Positions 60,488 through 64,000 of a stretch of 64,000 nt of DNA are shown here, one piece after another. The notes beneath the pieces were generated by a model. It was not told the DNA's origin, searched no databases, and was given only the letters and a program-made list of their open reading frames with translations. The translations under genes and the position numbers were made by a program. Origin of the DNA: DATBGO01 sp963695645 (GTDB lineage Bacteria; Actinomycetota; Actinomycetes; Streptosporangiales; Streptosporangiaceae); NCBI GenBank assembly GCA_963695645.1, contig CAVOHC010000012.1, positions 1,612,001 to 1,676,000 on the forward strand, in the 5' to 3' direction. The stretch's first letter is position 1. Each line of letters starts with the position of its first letter.

Positions 60488-61090
60488 TCAGCCGCCAAGC
60501 CCGAGAGATTCGCGCAGCCAGGTTCCGACGGCACGGGTGACCGCGGCCGGGCTACCTGCCAGGGAGTGTGCCTCGCCGGGTAGCACAACGACCCGGTCCG
60601 CGTCCGTGGCCTCCGGAACGCCAAATGGGTCACGCGCGCCATTCACCACGAGCACTGGGACACCGGCCGCGCGGAGTTCGGCGAGCCGGGAACGCTCCGG
60701 ATGGCCAGGCGGATGCAGCGGGAAGGCAAGCGCGACCACGGCTCGCGCGCCTGCCGCACGGGCGGTGCGGCAGGCAAGCCGGGCGCCGTTGCTGCGGCCG
60801 CCCTGGACCAGCGCGATCCCCGGGAACATATCCCGCAGCGCCCCGGCGATCTCAAGCCAGGCAGCGTCCTGCCGGGCCGCCGAGCCTGGCGCCCGGCCAC
60901 CGCGCACCCGGTAGGGCTGGGTCACCCGGGCAACCGCGCCTCCGAGCGCCGTAGCGGCATCCCGGGCGGCAAGGAGGTCGGCACTGCCCGGGCCGCCTGC
61001 AGCGCCATGCGTCAGCGTCAGCAGGAACACCGGTGCCGGGCATTCATCGATCTCAGCGAGGGCGGCCCCGAAACTGGTCACGATCTCCAC
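60488..61090 (-). CDS. Alpha/beta hydrolase (KANL3/TEX30-like)
   Basis: 200-residue compact hydrolase. The nucleophile elbow is VQGGRSNGARLACRTA (GxSxG-like, GGRSNGAR); the acid is in VVNGARDPFG and the base His in LPGEAHSLAG. FLLTLTHGAAGGPGS supplies the oxyanion region. The KANL3/TEX30 group is annotated as dienelactone-hydrolase-like, with unknown substrates. GTG 61090 is 60 nt downstream of the uvrA stop and the gene may be its co-transcribed neighbour. Confidence 0.85.
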   Translation of the reverse strand: MEIVTSFGAALAEIDECPAPVFLLTLTHGAAGGPGSADLLAARDAATALGGAVARVTQPYRVRGGRAPGSAARQDAAWLEIAGALRDMFPGIALVQGGRSNGARLACRTARAAGARAVVALAFPLHPPGHPERSRLAELRAAGVPVLVVNGARDPFGVPEATDADRVVVLPGEAHSLAGSPAAVTRAVGTWLRESLGLGG

Positions 61091-61150
61091 GCCGGAAGCG
61101 TAGCCGTCCGAGCCCGGCGCAGGTCAGCCCGTACTGCGGGCAGGACCCGG

Positions 61151-64000
61151 CTAGGCGTTCATTGCCTTGGCGAGAAACTGGCCGGTGTAGCTGTCGTCGA
61201 CCTGCGCCACCTGCTCGGGCGTGCCGGTCGCTACCACGCTCCCGCCGCGTGATCCGCCCTCTGGACCTAGGTCGATGACCCAGTCCGCGGTCTTGATCAC
61301 ATCCAGGTTGTGCTCGATCACGATGACCGTATTGCCGCCGTCCACCAGCCTGCCGAGCACGCCAAGCAGCTTGCGGATGTCGTCAAAGTGCAGGCCGGTG
61401 GTGGGCTCGTCCAGCACGTAGATCGTGCGGCCGGTGGACCGGCGCTGCAGCTCGGACGCCAGCTTGACCCGCTGCGCCTCGCCGCCGGACAGAGTCGGCG
61501 CCGGCTGGCCGAGCCGGACGTAGCCGAGGCCGACATCGACCAGCGTCTTCAAGTGCCGGTGGATGGCGGGCACCGGCTCAAAGAACTTGGCTCCCTCTTC
61601 GATCGGCATGTTCAGCACGTCGGCGATGGTCTTGCCCTTGTAGTGCACTTGCAGGGTGTCGGTGTTGTACCTGGCGCCGTGACAGACCTCGCACGGCACG
61701 TAGACATCGGGCAGGAACTGCATCTCGATCTTGATCGTGCCATCGCCCGCGCACGCCTCGCACCGGCCGCCCTTGACGTTGAACGAGAACCGGCCCGGCT
61801 GGTACCCCCGGACCTTCGCCTCGGTCGTCTGCGCGAACAGCTTCCTGACGTGGTCGAAGACGCCCGTGTAGGTGGCCGGGTTGGACCGCGGGGTCCGGCC
61901 TATCGGGCCCTGGTCGACATGCACGACCTTGTCCAGGTGCTGCATCCCGGTGACCCTGGTGTGCCGCCCCGGCACGGTGCGCGCGCCGTGCAGTTCCTTG
62001 GCCAGCGCGTTGTACAGGATGTCGTTGACCAGCGTTGACTTCCCCGAGCCCGACACCCCGGTGACCGCGATGAAGCAGCCCAGCGGGAACGCGACATCGA
62101 CGCCGTGCAGGTTGTGCTCGGTGGCGCCCTTGACCGCCACCTCCCGGCCCCGGGTGCGCTTCCTGCGGCTGGCTGGCAGCGGGATCGCCTCGCGGCCGGT
62201 CAGGTAGGCGCCAGTCAGCGACTCCTGGCTGGCCAGTAGCTCCTTGAGGGGTCCGGAGACGACGATGTTGCCGCCGTGCTCCCCCGCTCGAGGACCGATG
62301 TCGACAACCCAATCGGCCGCCCTGATCGTGTCCTCGTCGTGCTCGACGACGATGAGCGTGTTGCCGAGATCGCGGAGCCTGATCAAGGTCTCCAGCAGCC
62401 GGTGATTGTCGCGCTGGTGCAGCCCGATAGACGGCTCGTCCAGCACGTACAGGACGCCGACCAGGCCCGAGCCGATCTGGGTGGCCAGCCGGATCCGCTG
62501 CGCCTCGCCGCCGGCCAGGGTGGCAGCGGCACGATCCAGGGTCAGGTAGTCAAGTCCCACGTCGAGCAGGAAACCGAGCCTGGAATTGACCTCCTTGAGT
62601 ATCCGCCCCGCGATGTGCTGATCCCGGTCGGAGAGCTCGAGCGAGAGCAGCAGCTTGGCCAGCTCGCCGATCGGCAGGGCGCAATACGCGGCGATCGATC
62701 TGCCGTCGACGGTGACCGCCAGCGAGACCGGCTTCAGCCGGGCGCCCTTGCAGGACGGGCACGGTACCTCGCGCATGAACCCCGCGAACCGCTCCCGGCT
62801 CGAATCGCTCTCGGCCTCGGCGTGCCTGCGCTCGATGTAGGGGATGGCGCCCTCGAAGTTGGTATAGTAGGAGCGCTCCCTGCCGTACCTGTTCTTGTAC
62901 CTGACGTGGACCTGCTGGTCATAACCGTGCAGCAGCGCGTGCCGCGCCGCGGTCGGCAGCCTGGACCACGGCGTGCTGACCTTGAAGCCCATCGCATCGC
63001 CGAGCGCCTCGATCAGCCTGATGAAGTAATCGCTGATGTGCCCGCCGCTCCACGGCCCGATCGCGCCATCGGCCAGCGTCTTGGCCGGATCAGCGACGAC
63101 GAGTTCCGGGTCGACCTCCATCCGGGTGCCCAGGCCGGTGCAGTCCGGGCAGGCCCCCCACGGGGAGTTGAACGAGAACGACCGCGGCTCCAGCTCATCG
63201 AAAGACAAGTCGTCGTAGAGGCAGGCCAGGTGCTCGGAGAACATCCGCTCCCGGTGCGGGTCGGTCTCGGGCAGGTCGACGAAGTCAAGCACGACAATGC
63301 CGCCGGACAGCCCCAGTGCGGTCTCTACCGAGTCGGTGAGCCTGCGCCGGGCGGACTGCTTGACGTCGAGCCGGTCGACCACGACCTCGATGTCGTGCTT
63401 CTCGTACTTCTTCAGCGCGGGCAGGGCCCCGGCGGCGGCGCTGTCCAGCCGGATCACCGTGCCGTCCACCCTGGCCCTGGAATACCCCTTCGCCTGCAGT
63501 TCACGCAGCAGCTCGGTGTACTCACCCTTGCGGCTGCGCACCACCGGTGCGAGCACCTGGAACCTGGTGCCCTCGTCAAGCTCCAGCACCCGGTCCACGA
63601 TCTGCTGCGGGCTCTGCCTGGCGATCGGCCGGCCGCAGATCGGGCAGTGCGGCTTGCCGACCCGCGCATACAGCAGCCGGAGGTAATCGTAGACCTCGGT
63701 GATCGTGCCGACGGTCGAGCGCGGGTTGCGGCCGGCCGCCTTCTGGTCGATGGACACCGCCGGTGACAGCCCGTCGATGAAGTCGACGTCTGGCTTGTCC
63801 ATCTGGCCCAGGAACTGCCTGGCGTAGGCGGATAGTGACTCGACGTACCTGCGCTGCCCCTCGGCAAAGATCGTGTCGAACGCGAGGCTGGACTTGCCCG
63901 ACCCGGAGAGGCCGGTGAAGACGATCAGGGCATCCCGCGGCAGGTCGAGCGACACGTCCTTGAGGTTGTGCTCGCGCGCGCCGCGGACGACGAGACGATC
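61151..64000 (-). CDS. uvrA: Excinuclease ABC subunit A, 5' end outside the window
   Basis: DNA-damage sensor of nucleotide excision repair, a double ABC ATPase. The visible 949 codons include Walker A1 FTGLSGSGKSSLAFD, first zinc site CPICGRPIARQSP, the UvrB-binding part, the signature of the first half (TLAGGEAQRIRLATQIGSGL), Walker A2 VSGSGKSTLVNDILY, the second zinc module CEACAGDGTIKIEMQF and CEVCHGAR, and signature 2 LSGGEAQRVKLASELQRR, ending AKAMNA. At the right edge RLVVRGAREHNLKDV continues the frame, so only the initial residues lie beyond 64000. Full length and intact as far as seen. Confidence 0.97.
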   Translation of the reverse strand, partial: DRLVVRGAREHNLKDVSLDLPRDALIVFTGLSGSGKSSLAFDTIFAEGQRRYVESLSAYARQFLGQMDKPDVDFIDGLSPAVSIDQKAAGRNPRSTVGTITEVYDYLRLLYARVGKPHCPICGRPIARQSPQQIVDRVLELDEGTRFQVLAPVVRSRKGEYTELLRELQAKGYSRARVDGTVIRLDSAAAGALPALKKYEKHDIEVVVDRLDVKQSARRRLTDSVETALGLSGGIVVLDFVDLPETDPHRERMFSEHLACLYDDLSFDELEPRSFSFNSPWGACPDCTGLGTRMEVDPELVVADPAKTLADGAIGPWSGGHISDYFIRLIEALGDAMGFKVSTPWSRLPTAARHALLHGYDQQVHVRYKNRYGRERSYYTNFEGAIPYIERRHAEAESDSSRERFAGFMREVPCPSCKGARLKPVSLAVTVDGRSIAAYCALPIGELAKLLLSLELSDRDQHIAGRILKEVNSRLGFLLDVGLDYLTLDRAAATLAGGEAQRIRLATQIGSGLVGVLYVLDEPSIGLHQRDNHRLLETLIRLRDLGNTLIVVEHDEDTIRAADWVVDIGPRAGEHGGNIVVSGPLKELLASQESLTGAYLTGREAIPLPASRRKRTRGREVAVKGATEHNLHGVDVAFPLGCFIAVTGVSGSGKSTLVNDILYNALAKELHGARTVPGRHTRVTGMQHLDKVVHVDQGPIGRTPRSNPATYTGVFDHVRKLFAQTTEAKVRGYQPGRFSFNVKGGRCEACAGDGTIKIEMQFLPDVYVPCEVCHGARYNTDTLQVHYKGKTIADVLNMPIEEGAKFFEPVPAIHRHLKTLVDVGLGYVRLGQPAPTLSGGEAQRVKLASELQRRSTGRTIYVLDEPTTGLHFDDIRKLLGVLGRLVDGGNTVIVIEHNLDVIKTADWVIDLGPEGGSRGGSVVATGTPEQVAQVDDSYTGQFLAKAMNA

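Overview
The window is from a high-G+C actinobacterium (Actinomycetota). The evidence is strongly GC-rich third codon positions, frequent GTG/TTG starts, and marker genes: rbpA (actinobacterial RNA polymerase-binding protein), a polyprenol-phosphate mannose synthase, a DUF3040 protein, an Rv2578c-type radical SAM protein, a DUF5999 protein and a futalosine-independent menaquinone locus. A soil or filamentous lineage (Streptosporangiales-like) is a guess; no rRNA, tRNA, phage, insertion sequence or CRISPR array was seen.

Layout. 0-14 kb is housekeeping: VOC protein, lgt, acetyl-CoA synthetase (frameshifted), mannosyltransferase, rbpA, glycerophosphodiesterase, two RNA/SAM methyltransferases, small membrane proteins, a zinc-LID nucleoside monophosphate kinase, glycerate kinase, a divergent PRPP synthetase and an ogt-alkA alkylation-repair pair. 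14.3-27 kb is an export island with three ABC systems, each beside a different regulator: TetR with a heterodimeric exporter; a YtrA-type GntR with an ATPase and permease; and a two-component system divergent from an ATPase and two permeases, one carrying a large extracellular beta-sandwich-like insert. A decayed piece of the first exporter lies between the second and third systems. 27-31 kb holds a cyclic-nucleotide-domain histidine kinase, a strip of gene remnants (membrane protein tail, SDR tail, aldo/keto reductase tail) around a nested AT-rich palindrome, and a polytopic membrane protein. 31-44 kb has glmS, an F420/FMN-type oxidoreductase, a hotdog thioesterase, a DHA2 drug exporter, a secreted protein, a CHAD-ParA operon, an epoxide hydrolase and a radical SAM protein. 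44-51 kb has a cysteine dioxygenase-rhodanese operon and then menF, menDCB and menE. 51-64 kb has a group 1/2 sigma factor, a GNAT, a cysteine desulfurase-like protein, a second heterodimeric ABC exporter, DUF5999, an alpha/beta hydrolase and uvrA, which runs off the right edge.

The most intriguing unit is the translationally coupled CHAD-ParA pair. CHAD domains bind polyphosphate and ParA-type ATPases position cellular cargo, so the pair could be a polyphosphate-granule positioning system. That is inference.

Two general features stand out. First, at least eleven genes have a TANNNT-type -10 box ending 6-7 nt before the start codon, the signature of leaderless transcripts. Second, the intergenic DNA is rich in minisatellites (17 bp x10, about 31 bp x5, 22 bp x5.6, 26 bp x2, 27/29 bp x2) and in long inverted repeats. 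Two genes, acs and the histidine kinase, each lack one base (or four) at GGCCGG-type sequence, which could be real mutation or consensus error.
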